Shown: positions 8,063 through 17,381, counted from the first letter of the stretch. The stretch: DNA of 37,274 nt from Terrisporobacter petrolearius (GCF_020748185.1 NZ_JAHZMO010000032.1:1-37274); one strand, 5' to 3'. A program made the numbers and translations. The notes: generated by a model not told the origin, from the letters alone.

Positions 8063-8385
8063 TAGTGTTGCCCCCCTAATACTAAATTCATTGTTTTGCT
8101 AAATATTTCCCATTCATTTTCACGTTTTTTCAATTCTGTTAAGCCTTTTTTTGTAATTCTATAGTATTTCCTACGCCTACCATTTTCACTTTCCCAAAAG
8201 GATTCGATTAACTTGTTTTTCTCAAGATCATGTAAAATAGGGTATAGAGTGCCTTCTTTAAAAAGAAATAATCCGCCAGATTTGTTTTCAATTTCTTTAA
8301 TCATTCCATAACCATATGTAGGTTCTTTTTTTAGGGCATTTAGAATTAATGTAACAGTACTACCTTTAATAAGTTCTTTATTCAA
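8062..8385 (-). CDS. PadR-family transcriptional regulator
   Basis: A 107-residue PadR winged-helix repressor of the short (PadR-s1) class. Seen: the core LKKEPTYGYGMIKEIENKSGG, the FKEGTLYPILHDLEKNKLI recognition region, ENGRRRKYYRITKKG wing, and a short dimer helix at the end. It starts at TTG (8385) with GAGGTG upstream. It is the first gene of a two-gene unit with the HAAS protein and probably represses its own promoter; these regulators often respond to lipophilic compounds or antibiotics. Confidence 0.9.
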   Translation of the reverse strand: MNKELIKGSTVTLILNALKKEPTYGYGMIKEIENKSGGLFLFKEGTLYPILHDLEKNKLIESFWESENGRRRKYYRITKKGLTELKKRENEWEIFSKTMNLVLGGQH

Positions 8386-8420
8386 TATTTACACCTCGGA
8401 TTCCTATGTATTATAAAAAG

Positions 8421-8449
8421 ATAGTATTTCACTTTTAGGTTAAAGTCAA
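8421..8449 (-). promoter_or_regulatory. Promoter of the padR operon
   Basis: On the minus strand TTGACT (8444-8449), a 17-base spacer and TACTAT (8421-8426) form a good sigma-A promoter, 36 bp before the TTG start. The inverted pair TATGTAT...ATACATA brackets the promoter and could be an operator, but it is widely spaced. Confidence 0.65.
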
Positions 8450-8520
8450 GTGATACATATAAAACTAAGATTGTATAAAAAAAATATTATAATAAAAATT
8501 ACCTTTATAACAAAATATAT

Positions 8521-8561
8521 ATTATAATACTTTTAATAAGACTTATTAAAAGTATTATAAT
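8521..8561. promoter_or_regulatory. 41-bp palindrome upstream of the ROK gene
   Basis: Two perfect 20-bp arms (8521-8540 and 8542-8561) surround one A. Each arm carries a TATAAT-like element at its outer end. It lies 50 bp before the ROK start. No T-run follows beyond the stem, and the divergent gene on its other side points away, so a terminator is less likely than an operator or cruciform-forming control site. Confidence 0.7.
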
Positions 8562-8611
8562 TATTGAGATAATTAATAATTATAATAATTCAGTTGAAAA
8601 GAGGAAAATAA

Positions 8612-9625
8612 ATGAACATTAGTAATACAAGAAATTTAAGAAAGATAAATCAGGAAAAAATAATTAATGCGTTGATAAATAGAGATGCGTGTACAAAAAA
8701 CGAATTATCAATTTTGACGGGATTGTCTCTTGGAAGTGTTAATAATATAGTCGCGGATTTATTAAAAAGCCATCAGGTTATTGAATCTGGATATGCTAAA
8801 TCTACAGGAGGAAGACCTTCAAAACATTATGAATTAAATAGTAATTATTCTAAAAATCTATGTTTATCTATTTTTAAAAATAGTAATAGAATTCATCTTG
8901 TTTACAGAGTTTATAATTTAAAAGATGAGCTTTTAATGGAAAATAGAATTGTTAAATCTAAAATTTCAATTGAAGATATTTATGAAATTTTAGATAGTGT
9001 TTTAGAAAAAATAGAAAATATTAAAGTTATTGGTGTTAGTATCCCTGGAATCATAAAAGATGAGAAAGTAATATCCACAGGCATAGATAATTTCAATGAA
9101 ATTAATATTATACAGTTGTTAAATGAAAAATACGAGCAGAAGATTATTTTTGGCAATGACGTTAATACAGCAGCAATTGGATTTTATTTAGATCAAGAAA
9201 ATTACGAAGATATTTGCTTATTATTCCAACCAGCTAATCATTTTGCAGGTGTAGGTATTATAGTAAATGGAAGAATGCTTAAAGGAATGAATAACTTGGC
9301 TGGTGAGGTTCAATATTTACCAATTGATCTTACAGATAATATGGAAATACTTTTAAATTCAAAAGAAGGTCACGAAGAATTAATTACTAGATATACTCAG
9401 TCTATTATAGCTATGTTAAATCCTCAGGCTATAGGTATTTGTTCTACTATTGTAGATGATTACTCAAATATTAAAGAAAATTTAAATAATATATTTGAAA
9501 AAGAAGAATTACCAGAGCTAATTAAAATTCATGATCTTATTGAATATATTATGTGGGGCATAAATTTATTGTGTAAGGATTCATTAAAATCAAACCTTAC
9601 AATAACAAAAAAGACAATTATGTAA
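8612..9625 (+). CDS. ROK-family transcriptional regulator
   Basis: A 337-residue NagC/XylR-like regulator. The N-terminal winged helix (about 1-75) includes TKNELSILTGLSLGSVNNIV and the TGGRPSKHYELN joint. The remainder is a sugar-kinase-like ROK fold, with IGVSIPGII, GNDVNTAAIG and GVGIIVNGRMLKG. It lacks the CxCGxxGC zinc motif and is somewhat shorter than the usual 370-400 residues, so sugar binding may be altered. A GAGGAAA ribosome binding site precedes the ATG. It is followed 37 bp later by the VOC gene; no sugar transport genes are near, so the regulon is unknown. The palindrome at 8521-8561 is its best candidate operator. Confidence 0.85.
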   Translation: MNISNTRNLRKINQEKIINALINRDACTKNELSILTGLSLGSVNNIVADLLKSHQVIESGYAKSTGGRPSKHYELNSNYSKNLCLSIFKNSNRIHLVYRVYNLKDELLMENRIVKSKISIEDIYEILDSVLEKIENIKVIGVSIPGIIKDEKVISTGIDNFNEINIIQLLNEKYEQKIIFGNDVNTAAIGFYLDQENYEDICLLFQPANHFAGVGIIVNGRMLKGMNNLAGEVQYLPIDLTDNMEILLNSKEGHEELITRYTQSIIAMLNPQAIGICSTIVDDYSNIKENLNNIFEKEELPELIKIHDLIEYIMWGINLLCKDSLKSNLTITKKTIM

Positions 9626-9662
9626 AGAAATTAAATATACTTATAAAATAGGAGAGAAGAAA

Positions 9663-10046
9663 ATGAGAATAGAACATGTAGCAATGTATGTAAATGATTT
9701 GGAAAGTACTAAGGATTTTTATGTTAAGTATTTTGGAGCAAAGGCAAATGAGAAATATCATAATTTTTTAACTGGACTTCAAACTTATTTCTTAACTTTT
9801 GACGATAATACGAGACTTGAGATAATGACACGACCAGAAGTTAAAATAACAGAAAAGTCATTAACACAAAGTGGATATATTCATTTGGCATTTAGTGTGG
9901 GAAGTAAGGAGAAGGTTGATATGTTAACTAATGATTTGGAAAAAGCAGGGTATAAAATAATTAGTGGACCACGCATGACAGGTGACAAGTATTATGAAAG
10001 TTGTGTACTAGGACCTGAAAATAATCAGATTGAAATAATTGCATAA
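9663..10046 (+). CDS. VOC/glyoxalase-like metalloprotein
   Basis: A 127-residue vicinal-oxygen-chelate protein with two beta-alpha-beta-beta-beta modules. The expected metal ligands are present: His5, Glu53, His74 and Glu124. The HVAMYVNDLESTKDFY start and the GYIHLAFSV strand are typical of SMU1112c-type glyoxalase/bleomycin-resistance-like proteins. A GGAGAG ribosome binding site is present. It probably forms a dimer and binds a divalent metal; the substrate is not known. It is likely cotranscribed with the ROK gene. Confidence 0.85.
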   Translation: MRIEHVAMYVNDLESTKDFYVKYFGAKANEKYHNFLTGLQTYFLTFDDNTRLEIMTRPEVKITEKSLTQSGYIHLAFSVGSKEKVDMLTNDLEKAGYKIISGPRMTGDKYYESCVLGPENNQIEIIA

Positions 10047-10123
10047 TAAATTAAAATATAGATGAATAAAAAGTACTGAAATATTTATTTATCATATTAA
10101 GAATTTAAAAGAGAGGGAATTTT

Positions 10124-10223
10124 ATGGATTTTTATAAAAAAGGATATTTTATATATTGATATTAGTAAAAATGAATTAAGATCTTTGATCGAAAAATTTG
10201 CTGAAAGTTTGATAAAAGTATAA
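10124..10223 (+). pseudogene. Tiny frameshifted ORF (about 32 aa)
   Basis: AGAGAGGG precedes an ATG at 10124 that runs only 11 codons. Removing one A from the A6 run at 10136-10141 would give MDFYKKDILYIDISKNELRS and on to LIEKFAESLIKV, 32 residues. The good ribosome binding site and coding-like composition suggest a small gene or gene remnant; no family is recognised. The rest of the gap 10047-10477 holds the hairpin below and a promoter region, with nothing else recognisable. Confidence 0.35.
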
Positions 10224-10272
10224 AAACAAAATAGAAAAAGTAAATAAAGTTTATAAGTCAACTTATAAAGTT

Positions 10273-10306
10273 AAAAGCTCATTGTTATTTTAAATGAGCT
10301 TTTTTG
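10273..10306 (+). terminator. Rho-independent terminator
   Basis: An 11-bp stem (10273-10283 with 10293-10303) containing AGCTCATT/AATGAGCT is followed by a T-run. It ends the ROK-VOC transcript or that of the small ORF. Confidence 0.75.
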
Positions 10307-10477
10307 TGAAACTAAAAACAATTCACCACTTCTTTTATTATTTTGATATACTGTATGTGAACAATTAAAGTTGTGTAAAGAATACAAAGTAAAGAATTCA
10401 CAAGTAGAAGTAATATATTCCTTGGATACAGTTGTATTTGTATATAAAATATTTCTAGGTAAAATGAGGGTGAAAAG

Positions 10478-12406
10478 ATGAAAGTTTTAAGTGGAGGTTG
10501 TACATTAGATTGCTATGATGCATGTAAATTTAATGTATATACTGAAGACAACAATATTGCGAAAATAGAGGGAGACAAGTGCCATCCATATACAAAAGGG
10601 TTTATTTGTAAAAAGGGACTAAAGCATGTAAGAAGACATAATCATCTAAATAGGCAATATAAACCTTTACTAAAGGTTAATCATAAATGGGAAGAAATAA
10701 CTTTTGAAGAAGCTATAGATATAATGGCAAAAAAGTTAAGTTATTATAAAGAAAACTATGGATCAAAATCCTTTATATATTATGAACAATATGGAAGTGG
10801 AAGTCTTCTTAAAAGTATTGGAGAGATATTTTTTAATTTTTTTGGAGGCAGTTGTAAACAAAAAGGTGGCCCTTGCTGGAGTGCAGGTATAGAGGCTCAA
10901 AAAAGAAACTTTGGTGATGTGAAAAGTCATTCGTTGGAAGATATGTTGAATAGTAAAACTATTATAGTATGGGGGAAAAATCCAGCCAACACAACAATAC
11001 ATACAATGAATATGATAAAAATAGCTCAAAAGTCAGGCGCTTATGTTATAGTTATTGATCCAATTCTTACATCTACAGCAAAACAAGCTGATTTCCATTT
11101 AAGGATAAAACCTGGTGGAGATGGTGCTTTAGCTTTAGCAATGGGAAAAAGGATAATCGAATTAAACTTACATGATGAGGGTTACATAAATAAACATATA
11201 AAAAACTTTGATGAATACAAGGCTTATTTAGATAAGCTAAGCTTAAGAAATTTATGCAAAATGTGTGGAGTGACTTTACCCCACCTAGATTTTCTAGTAA
11301 AAAAATATGTAGAAACATATTCGACTATTTTACAAGGATATGGTATGCAAAAATATAATTATGGTGGAAGTACTATTGGATATATAAATACACTAGGAGC
11401 TATAACAGGTCAAATAGGATATAGTGGTGGAGGAGTGAATTATGCCAATAGGGTTTATCCAGATGTATTAAACACAGATCCTTACCACAGTTATAAATAT
11501 GCAGATGATGAATTTTTCTATGTAAGTAAAATAAGTGACTTTATTGAAGAGAAGAATATTAAAATGGCAGTAATAACAAAGAGCAATCTTTTAAATCAAC
11601 TACCTGAGTTAAAAAAATTAGAAAAAGCAATGTCTAAAATTGAGTTTAAAGTATGTTTTGATTTGTTTTTAACCGATACAGCACAAAGTTGTGATTTATT
11701 TATTCCTGTAACAAGTGTTTTTGAAAGTGAAGATTTATTATATAGCTCTATGACCAATCCATATTTAACATATATTGAAAAAGCATTGGAGCCGGAAAAT
11801 AATTTTATGGATGAGTATTATTTTTTCCGAGAAGTTGCTAGAAAATTAAACCTTACTAATTATCCTTATGTGGACAAAAAAGAGTATTTGGAAAAAGTTA
11901 TAGAACCATTAAGACGTACAAAAAAAGATATAAGTTTAGATTATCTTGCAAAAAACTATTTTACAATACATGAATGCATCCCTTGGGAAGATAAAAAATT
12001 TAAAACTGAGTCTGGAAGGTTTGAGATATTTATAAATGAAAATGCCTTAGACCTTAATAAAGCAGACGAAGAATATAACTTTAGATTATTAACAAATCAT
12101 GGAAGTGACTCTTTATTCAGTCAACATTATATGGACTACGAAAACAAAGCCAAAGCATTTATTAATAAGAAGATGTCATCTAAATATAAATTTTATCAAG
12201 ATGATTTAATAACTATGGAATCAAGTGAAGGAAAAATAGAAGTTTTAGTGCAAATAGATGATTCTATATGTGATGATGTAGTTATGATGTATGCTGGTTG
12301 GTGGAAAAAACACGGAAACCCTAACTGGATAATAAAATCAGGCATATCAGATATAGGTGGTCAAGTAACTTATAATGAGACCTTTGTGAAGCTATATAAA
12401 TATTAA
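10478..12406 (+). CDS. Molybdopterin-dependent oxidoreductase
   Basis: A 642-residue DMSO-reductase-family enzyme with a bis-molybdopterin (Mo or W) active site and an N-terminal [4Fe-4S] cluster. Seen: Cys8, Cys12, Cys16 and Cys44 in the CxxxCxxxC-x27-C cluster motif, the molybdopterin fold with IIVWGKNPAN and VIVIDPILT, and a C-terminal cofactor-binding domain (about 530-640; FRLLTNHGS). There is no twin-arginine signal, so it is cytoplasmic. The candidate metal ligand lies in GGPCWSAG (Cys133 or Ser135). No electron-transfer subunit or cofactor gene is beside it, so the redox partner and substrate are unknown. It is a single-gene unit ending at a terminator. Confidence 0.85.
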   Translation: MKVLSGGCTLDCYDACKFNVYTEDNNIAKIEGDKCHPYTKGFICKKGLKHVRRHNHLNRQYKPLLKVNHKWEEITFEEAIDIMAKKLSYYKENYGSKSFIYYEQYGSGSLLKSIGEIFFNFFGGSCKQKGGPCWSAGIEAQKRNFGDVKSHSLEDMLNSKTIIVWGKNPANTTIHTMNMIKIAQKSGAYVIVIDPILTSTAKQADFHLRIKPGGDGALALAMGKRIIELNLHDEGYINKHIKNFDEYKAYLDKLSLRNLCKMCGVTLPHLDFLVKKYVETYSTILQGYGMQKYNYGGSTIGYINTLGAITGQIGYSGGGVNYANRVYPDVLNTDPYHSYKYADDEFFYVSKISDFIEEKNIKMAVITKSNLLNQLPELKKLEKAMSKIEFKVCFDLFLTDTAQSCDLFIPVTSVFESEDLLYSSMTNPYLTYIEKALEPENNFMDEYYFFREVARKLNLTNYPYVDKKEYLEKVIEPLRRTKKDISLDYLAKNYFTIHECIPWEDKKFKTESGRFEIFINENALDLNKADEEYNFRLLTNHGSDSLFSQHYMDYENKAKAFINKKMSSKYKFYQDDLITMESSEGKIEVLVQIDDSICDDVVMMYAGWWKKHGNPNWIIKSGISDIGGQVTYNETFVKLYKY

Positions 12407-12434
12407 AATATAAACTAAAATTAGATGAAATAAA

Positions 12435-12476
12435 AGGAGTTAGATATAACTATTATCTAGCTCCTATTTTTATTTT
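12435..12476 (+). terminator. Rho-independent terminator
   Basis: A 12-bp stem with one G-T pair (12435-12446 with 12454-12465), a 7-nt loop, then an ATTTTTATTTTT tail. It ends the molybdopterin oxidoreductase transcript. Confidence 0.85.
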
Positions 12477-12574
12477 TCGCAAATATTTAAAAAACTTTTG
12501 CTAAGTATGATTATTATTTTAAATATATCATAAAGTATAAATATAAATTTAGAATACATATTAAATTTCGTCAT

Positions 12575-12602
12575 TTGAATTTTTTATAAAGTATGTTACA
12601 AT
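12575..12602 (+). promoter_or_regulatory. Promoter of the S41 peptidase-ABC operon
   Basis: TTGAAT (12575-12580), 16 bases, TACAAT (12597-12602). It lies 36 bp before the peptidase start and is the only good promoter in the gap after the terminator at 12435. Confidence 0.55.
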
Positions 12603-12638
12603 GGGCAAAGTAATTGGAATAATAAGGATGTGAACTAT

Positions 12639-13835
12639 ATGAAAAAGAAAATTTTGTTTTTAATAATGGTTTTTATAATTATATTAGGACTAGGTAATTG
12701 TATTTATTCTAAAAATAGTCAACTTTCTAAAAGTGAAAAAATAGAGGATTTTGAATGGTTGTACAGTAACGTAAAGAAAGGATATCCTTATTTATATGTA
12801 AATAAAAGACATTATAATGTGGATTGGCTAGAAAATAAAGAGAAATATCTAAAGAGAATTGAAGATACGCCTGATGATGAGAAGTTTATAGAAGAAATGT
12901 CATCAATAGTAGATGATTTACATAATCGACATACGGAATTAATAGATAATAAAAGTAGGTTTGAACTTTTTAAAACAGCATATTCAGATAATAATTGGTA
13001 TGACTTTCTGAGTGATGAAAAAGTTTCAAATAGATATAATTCTATAAAGCCAAAAATAAAAATAACAAAGGAGTATTTTTTCAAAAAAAAATTAACTCTA
13101 AAAGATATAATCAAAGATAAGGTTGCATATATTTATTTACCTTCAATGTCTTCAAGTGGAGGATCTTTTAATGAAGATTTCAATAAAATAGGGAACTATA
13201 TTGACACATTAGAAAATCACGAAGCTTTAATTATTGATATAAGAGGCAATGCAGGTGGAAGTGATAGTTATTGGCAAGGAGTACTATCGAAACTTATAAA
13301 AGAGGATAGGAAAGTTAGTGGTTATAGAATTTATAGAAACAACTGTAAAACAATTAAAAAATACACAAAAAAAAGAAATATAAAATTACAGCCCATAAAA
13401 AATTTACCAGAGCATATAAAAAAGAATGGACCAAAAGAAATTTTAAAACAGTTTACCGATTTTGAAAGTACATCTTATACTATAAAAGGAAATCCTAATT
13501 TAAAATTTAAAGGAAACATATATTTACTTGTTGATGAAAAAGTATTTTCTTCATCAGAGTTATTTTCTATGTTTTGTAAAGAAACGAAATTTGCAACAGT
13601 AATAGGAGAGTCAACAGGAGGGGATGGTGGAGTTATTGATCCTGTATTAATTAACCTAAAAAAAAGTGGTTTAATTATTAGAATGGCTAGTTGTATGTAT
13701 TTAGATAAAGATGGAGTATGTGATGAAGAATTAAAAGTAATTCCCGATTATAAAATAGAAGATTGCGAAAAAACTTCTAATTTTAAAGATGATAATTGCA
13801 TAAAGAAGGTATTAGAAATAGAAAAGCTCAATTAA
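12639..13835 (+). CDS. S41-family serine peptidase, membrane-anchored
   Basis: A 398-residue extracytoplasmic peptidase. Residues 4-19 form a hydrophobic signal or anchor; LGNC at 18-21 resembles a lipobox but has Asn at -1. The catalytic core (about 160-375) contains RGNAGGSDSYW, the nucleophile region VFSSSE (302-307) and GESTGGDGG. The Lys of Ctp/Prc enzymes is absent (Asp in its place), while His95/His98 in DLHNRHTEL fit the tricorn/IRBP-like S41 branch that uses His. No PDZ domain is apparent. The ATG at 12639 is preferred over GTG 12630 for ribosome-binding-site spacing. It is 20 bp upstream of the ABC exporter genes, implying a joint role with an exported peptide. Confidence 0.8.
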   Translation: MKKKILFLIMVFIIILGLGNCIYSKNSQLSKSEKIEDFEWLYSNVKKGYPYLYVNKRHYNVDWLENKEKYLKRIEDTPDDEKFIEEMSSIVDDLHNRHTELIDNKSRFELFKTAYSDNNWYDFLSDEKVSNRYNSIKPKIKITKEYFFKKKLTLKDIIKDKVAYIYLPSMSSSGGSFNEDFNKIGNYIDTLENHEALIIDIRGNAGGSDSYWQGVLSKLIKEDRKVSGYRIYRNNCKTIKKYTKKRNIKLQPIKNLPEHIKKNGPKEILKQFTDFESTSYTIKGNPNLKFKGNIYLLVDEKVFSSSELFSMFCKETKFATVIGESTGGDGGVIDPVLINLKKSGLIIRMASCMYLDKDGVCDEELKVIPDYKIEDCEKTSNFKDDNCIKKVLEIEKLN

Positions 13836-13855
13836 TAAATTTATAGGGGGAATAT

Positions 13856-15592
13856 ATGAGAAAAAGATTAACCAAGTCTATAAAAAATCCTGATAAAATA
13901 AAGAATTACTGGCTTAAGGAAAAGAACACAGTAATTTTGCTCACTATATTTGGGATTTTGTACAATGTAGGGATGGTTGCAAGGCCTATTTATCAAGGAA
14001 AACTAATTGATGCTTTAATTGCGAAAATTAGTTTTAATAAATTAATAAACGTAGCTTTAATATTTATATTTATTACATTTATAGTTCAATTTTTCAGATA
14101 TTATAAAAGATATTATGTGCGACAATTTGCTAATAGGACCACAGCAACCATGAGATTTATGCTTTATAATAATATTTTAAATAAAACTGAAAAAGAGTTA
14201 AGTGAAGAAAATATGGGAAGTATTATGACAAAGACTATTTCTGATGTGGATGTTTGTGTAGAAGGGATGAGAAAATCTACTACAGAAGTATTTGACACAG
14301 GAGTTCTCTTTGTATCATACTTAATAACATTGCTACAGTATGATGTTAAAATTACATTGTATGCCTGCATCTTCATACCTGTTGCCATATTAATTGCAGA
14401 AGAATTAAAAATAATTATTTTTAAATTAACAAAAGCTTATAGAAGTCAAATATCTAAAGTGTCAGATATAACTTATGACATGATAGACAATGCAATTTTA
14501 TATAGACTATATGGAAGAGAGATGGATAACAAAAGTATTTATGAAAAAGAACTAGAAGACTTTGAGAAAAAAGCAATTACAGCAAATATATGGGAAAATG
14601 CCATGCAACCAATTTATAATGTTATTGCCATGGGTGGAATTGTATTTGTCATAATTCTCATGGGAGAAAAAGTTTACAAAGGTGATTTTACTATTGGTGA
14701 GTTTTCTGCTTACATTTCCATATTTTCTGTAATGGCAGTAAAAGCCAGCAGAATTGCTAGGCTATTTAATACAATTCAAAAATCTAGAGTATCCTGGAAT
14801 AGAATAAAACCTTACTTAAAAGAATACAGTCAAATAGATAAAAACTTTGAAAAAATAGAAGAAAATACAAAAGTTGAAGCTAAAAATTTATATTTTAAAT
14901 ATAGTGAAGAATATATAATAGAAAATCTTAATTTCCAAGGAAGAGAAAATCAAATAATTGGAATAACAGGACCTATAGGTTGTGGTAAATCAACCATAGG
15001 GAAAATATTTTTAGCAGAATATGACTATGAGGGCAGTTTAACAATAGATAATAAAGAACTGCGAGATTATACTGAATATGAAAGAAGTAAAATAATATCT
15101 TATTTAGGACACAATCCTCATTTGATTTCAGACACTATTTATAACAATATAACTTTAGGAGATGAGGGAGATATTACTCATGTGCTTAATATGGTTTGTT
15201 TTACTGAAGATTTAAAATTTATGGAACATGGAATAGATACTCTAGTGGGCAATGGTGGAATAAGACTTAGTGGAGGTCAACAAGCTAGAATTGCTTTAGC
15301 AAGAACTCTTTATCATAAAAATAAAATACTAATATTAGATGACCCTTTTTCAGCAGTTGACATGAACACGGAAAAAATCATAATAAGTAACTTGCAAAAC
15401 AATTATAAAGACTGTTTTATTTTACTAATTTCCCATAGATTATCAATTTTTAAATACTTAAATGAAATAATATTGATAAATGATAATAAAACTTTGGAAT
15501 ATGGAAATCATGAAAAATTATTAAATTCATCTAAACTATACAATCAACTTTATTCTTTACAACAAAGAAAAGAAGGTGATAAAGATGAGTAA
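13856..15592 (+). CDS. ABC exporter half-transporter A (degenerate ATP site)
   Basis: A 578-residue half-transporter with a six-helix membrane domain (about 25-310) and a nucleotide-binding domain (about 340-570). Walker A is GPIGCGKST (about 372-380), the signature LSGGQ (about 470) is canonical, and Walker B ILILDDPFSAVD has Asp where the catalytic Glu normally stands; the H-loop ISHRLS is kept. This is the pattern of the degenerate-site subunit in heterodimeric exporters such as TM287/288 and BmrCD. The gene has a GGGGGAA ribosome binding site, follows the S41 peptidase by 20 bp and overlaps the next gene by 8 bp. The cargo is unknown: peptide, lipid or drug. Confidence 0.9.
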   Translation: MRKRLTKSIKNPDKIKNYWLKEKNTVILLTIFGILYNVGMVARPIYQGKLIDALIAKISFNKLINVALIFIFITFIVQFFRYYKRYYVRQFANRTTATMRFMLYNNILNKTEKELSEENMGSIMTKTISDVDVCVEGMRKSTTEVFDTGVLFVSYLITLLQYDVKITLYACIFIPVAILIAEELKIIIFKLTKAYRSQISKVSDITYDMIDNAILYRLYGREMDNKSIYEKELEDFEKKAITANIWENAMQPIYNVIAMGGIVFVIILMGEKVYKGDFTIGEFSAYISIFSVMAVKASRIARLFNTIQKSRVSWNRIKPYLKEYSQIDKNFEKIEENTKVEAKNLYFKYSEEYIIENLNFQGRENQIIGITGPIGCGKSTIGKIFLAEYDYEGSLTIDNKELRDYTEYERSKIISYLGHNPHLISDTIYNNITLGDEGDITHVLNMVCFTEDLKFMEHGIDTLVGNGGIRLSGGQQARIALARTLYHKNKILILDDPFSAVDMNTEKIIISNLQNNYKDCFILLISHRLSIFKYLNEIILINDNKTLEYGNHEKLLNSSKLYNQLYSLQQRKEGDKDE

Positions 15593-17258
15593 AAAGCATA
15601 TAAAAACCAATAGTAAGGTTGTAAAACTAATAATAAATGTATTTAAAGAATATAAATTACTTACTTTTTTACTTTTTTTCATAATAATTGGAATTATTAG
15701 TTTTAGTTTAGCAACACCTCAAGTATTAAAATATATTATAGATGATTATTTGACAGTTGGAGGAAAAAGTTTATTATTTCCATCTTTACTATACTTTGCA
15801 ACAATTGTGCTTCTTGGTATTTTCAACCTTGGAAAAGAAGGAGTCATAACTATATTTGGACAGAAAATCATAAGAAAGATTAAAGAAGAAATGATGATAA
15901 AGTTGGAGAAAATCCCTATAGGCTATTTGTCTAAAAATGAAAGTGGATCCGTAGTATCTCGTTTTTCCAACGATGTGGAAGCTATAGGTTCATTATTTAC
16001 AAGCGGTATAGTTAGTATGTTTGTAGATGCTTTTAAGATTATAGGTATTGTGATTTCCATTTGGATATTTAGTTATAAGCTTGCAATTCTAGTTTTATTT
16101 ATAATACCTGTAGTGTATTTTTTCACTAGAGAATTTCAGAAAAAAATGTTAAAAGCTCAAAAATTATATCGTGTTTTAACAGCTAAAGTAAACAACCATA
16201 TACTAGAAAGCATAAATAATATACAAATGATTAAGTCTTTTTCTAAGGAAGAATATATGGAAAATAAATATATGGATTATTTAGATAAAAGTTATGAAGC
16301 TATGGATAAAATAAATTTCTATGACTCAATTTTTTCTCCTATAATTTTGGTACTAAGAGCAGTTGTTATAGCTATTGTAGTTATTTTGTCTAGTGATTAT
16401 TTATCTTTCTTAGGAATTTCTATAGGTACTGTTGCAGCAGCTATAGAGTTAATAAATAATATATTTACACCAATAGAAAATCTAGGTATGGAGCTACAAA
16501 ATATTCAACAGTCCATAGCAGGAATTTATAGAATAGATGAATTCTTAAATGAGAAAGAAGAAACAAATAAGAATGTTGATTTTACATATGAGAAAATTAT
16601 AAATAGTAATTTAAATATAGAACTTAACAATGTAAACTTCCACTATGAAGAAGGTGAAAATATTTTAGAAAATATAAATCTTAGCATAAAACACAAAGAA
16701 AGCGTAACTTTTGCAGGGAGAACAGGTTCAGGAAAGACAACACTTTTTAAATTAATTCTTGGGCTTTTGGAGCCAAGTAGTGGTAGTGTAACTTTAAGTA
16801 ATGTAAAAGTTAGTGAAATACCTAATTATGAAAAGCGAAAAATCTTTGGATATGTTGAGCAGTCTTTTTCTTTTATTAAGGGAAGTGTAAGAGAGCAAAT
16901 TAGTTTGAAAGACAAAAAAATAAGCAAAGAAGATATAGAAAATGCCATGAAATTTGTAGGCTTACATGATTATATAATAAATCTAGAAGAAGGATACGAC
17001 ACATTAGCATCTCCTCATCTTTTTTCACAAGGACAAAGACAATTACTATCAATTGCGAGAGCTCTAGTAACATCACCGCCAATTATGTTACTAGACGAGA
17101 TTACAGCAAATTTAGATTCAGAAACAGAAGAAAAAATTATTTCTGTGCTAAGTGGTGTATCTTCTGAAAGAACTGTACTTTCTATTTCTCACAGACTAAC
17201 ATCTGTTTTAACATGTGATAGAATAATTAAATTGGAAAATAAAAATATGGCTATGTAA
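15585..17258 (+). CDS. ABC exporter half-transporter B (catalytic partner)
   Basis: A 557-residue half-transporter, with membrane domain at about 20-305 and nucleotide-binding domain at about 330-555. Walker A GRTGSGKTT (about 378-386) and Walker B IMLLDEITANLD have a proper catalytic Glu, whereas the signature reads FSQGQ instead of LSGGQ, complementary to subunit A. Together the two would form one consensus and one degenerate ATP site. I start at the ATG at 15585, which overlaps the end of the upstream gene and has AAGGTGAT before it; a GTG at 15576 would sit inside that motif. Stoichiometric expression through translational coupling is likely. Confidence 0.9.
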   Translation: MSKKHIKTNSKVVKLIINVFKEYKLLTFLLFFIIIGIISFSLATPQVLKYIIDDYLTVGGKSLLFPSLLYFATIVLLGIFNLGKEGVITIFGQKIIRKIKEEMMIKLEKIPIGYLSKNESGSVVSRFSNDVEAIGSLFTSGIVSMFVDAFKIIGIVISIWIFSYKLAILVLFIIPVVYFFTREFQKKMLKAQKLYRVLTAKVNNHILESINNIQMIKSFSKEEYMENKYMDYLDKSYEAMDKINFYDSIFSPIILVLRAVVIAIVVILSSDYLSFLGISIGTVAAAIELINNIFTPIENLGMELQNIQQSIAGIYRIDEFLNEKEETNKNVDFTYEKIINSNLNIELNNVNFHYEEGENILENINLSIKHKESVTFAGRTGSGKTTLFKLILGLLEPSSGSVTLSNVKVSEIPNYEKRKIFGYVEQSFSFIKGSVREQISLKDKKISKEDIENAMKFVGLHDYIINLEEGYDTLASPHLFSQGQRQLLSIARALVTSPPIMLLDEITANLDSETEEKIISVLSGVSSERTVLSISHRLTSVLTCDRIIKLENKNMAM

Positions 17259-17381
17259 AAACAAAAACCTCCTCCAAAATAAAAATATTATAATTTTTAA
17301 AATGAGATAGTATTAGTAATAAGGACAATCCATGATAAATAAATAATATATTAGAATCAAATAATTGGGGGAGGAGTTTTT

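Noticed and set aside
8521..8561. Palindrome as a simple terminator
   Set aside because: Both neighbouring genes start away from it, so there is no gene end for it to terminate; it is kept as a control-site candidate.
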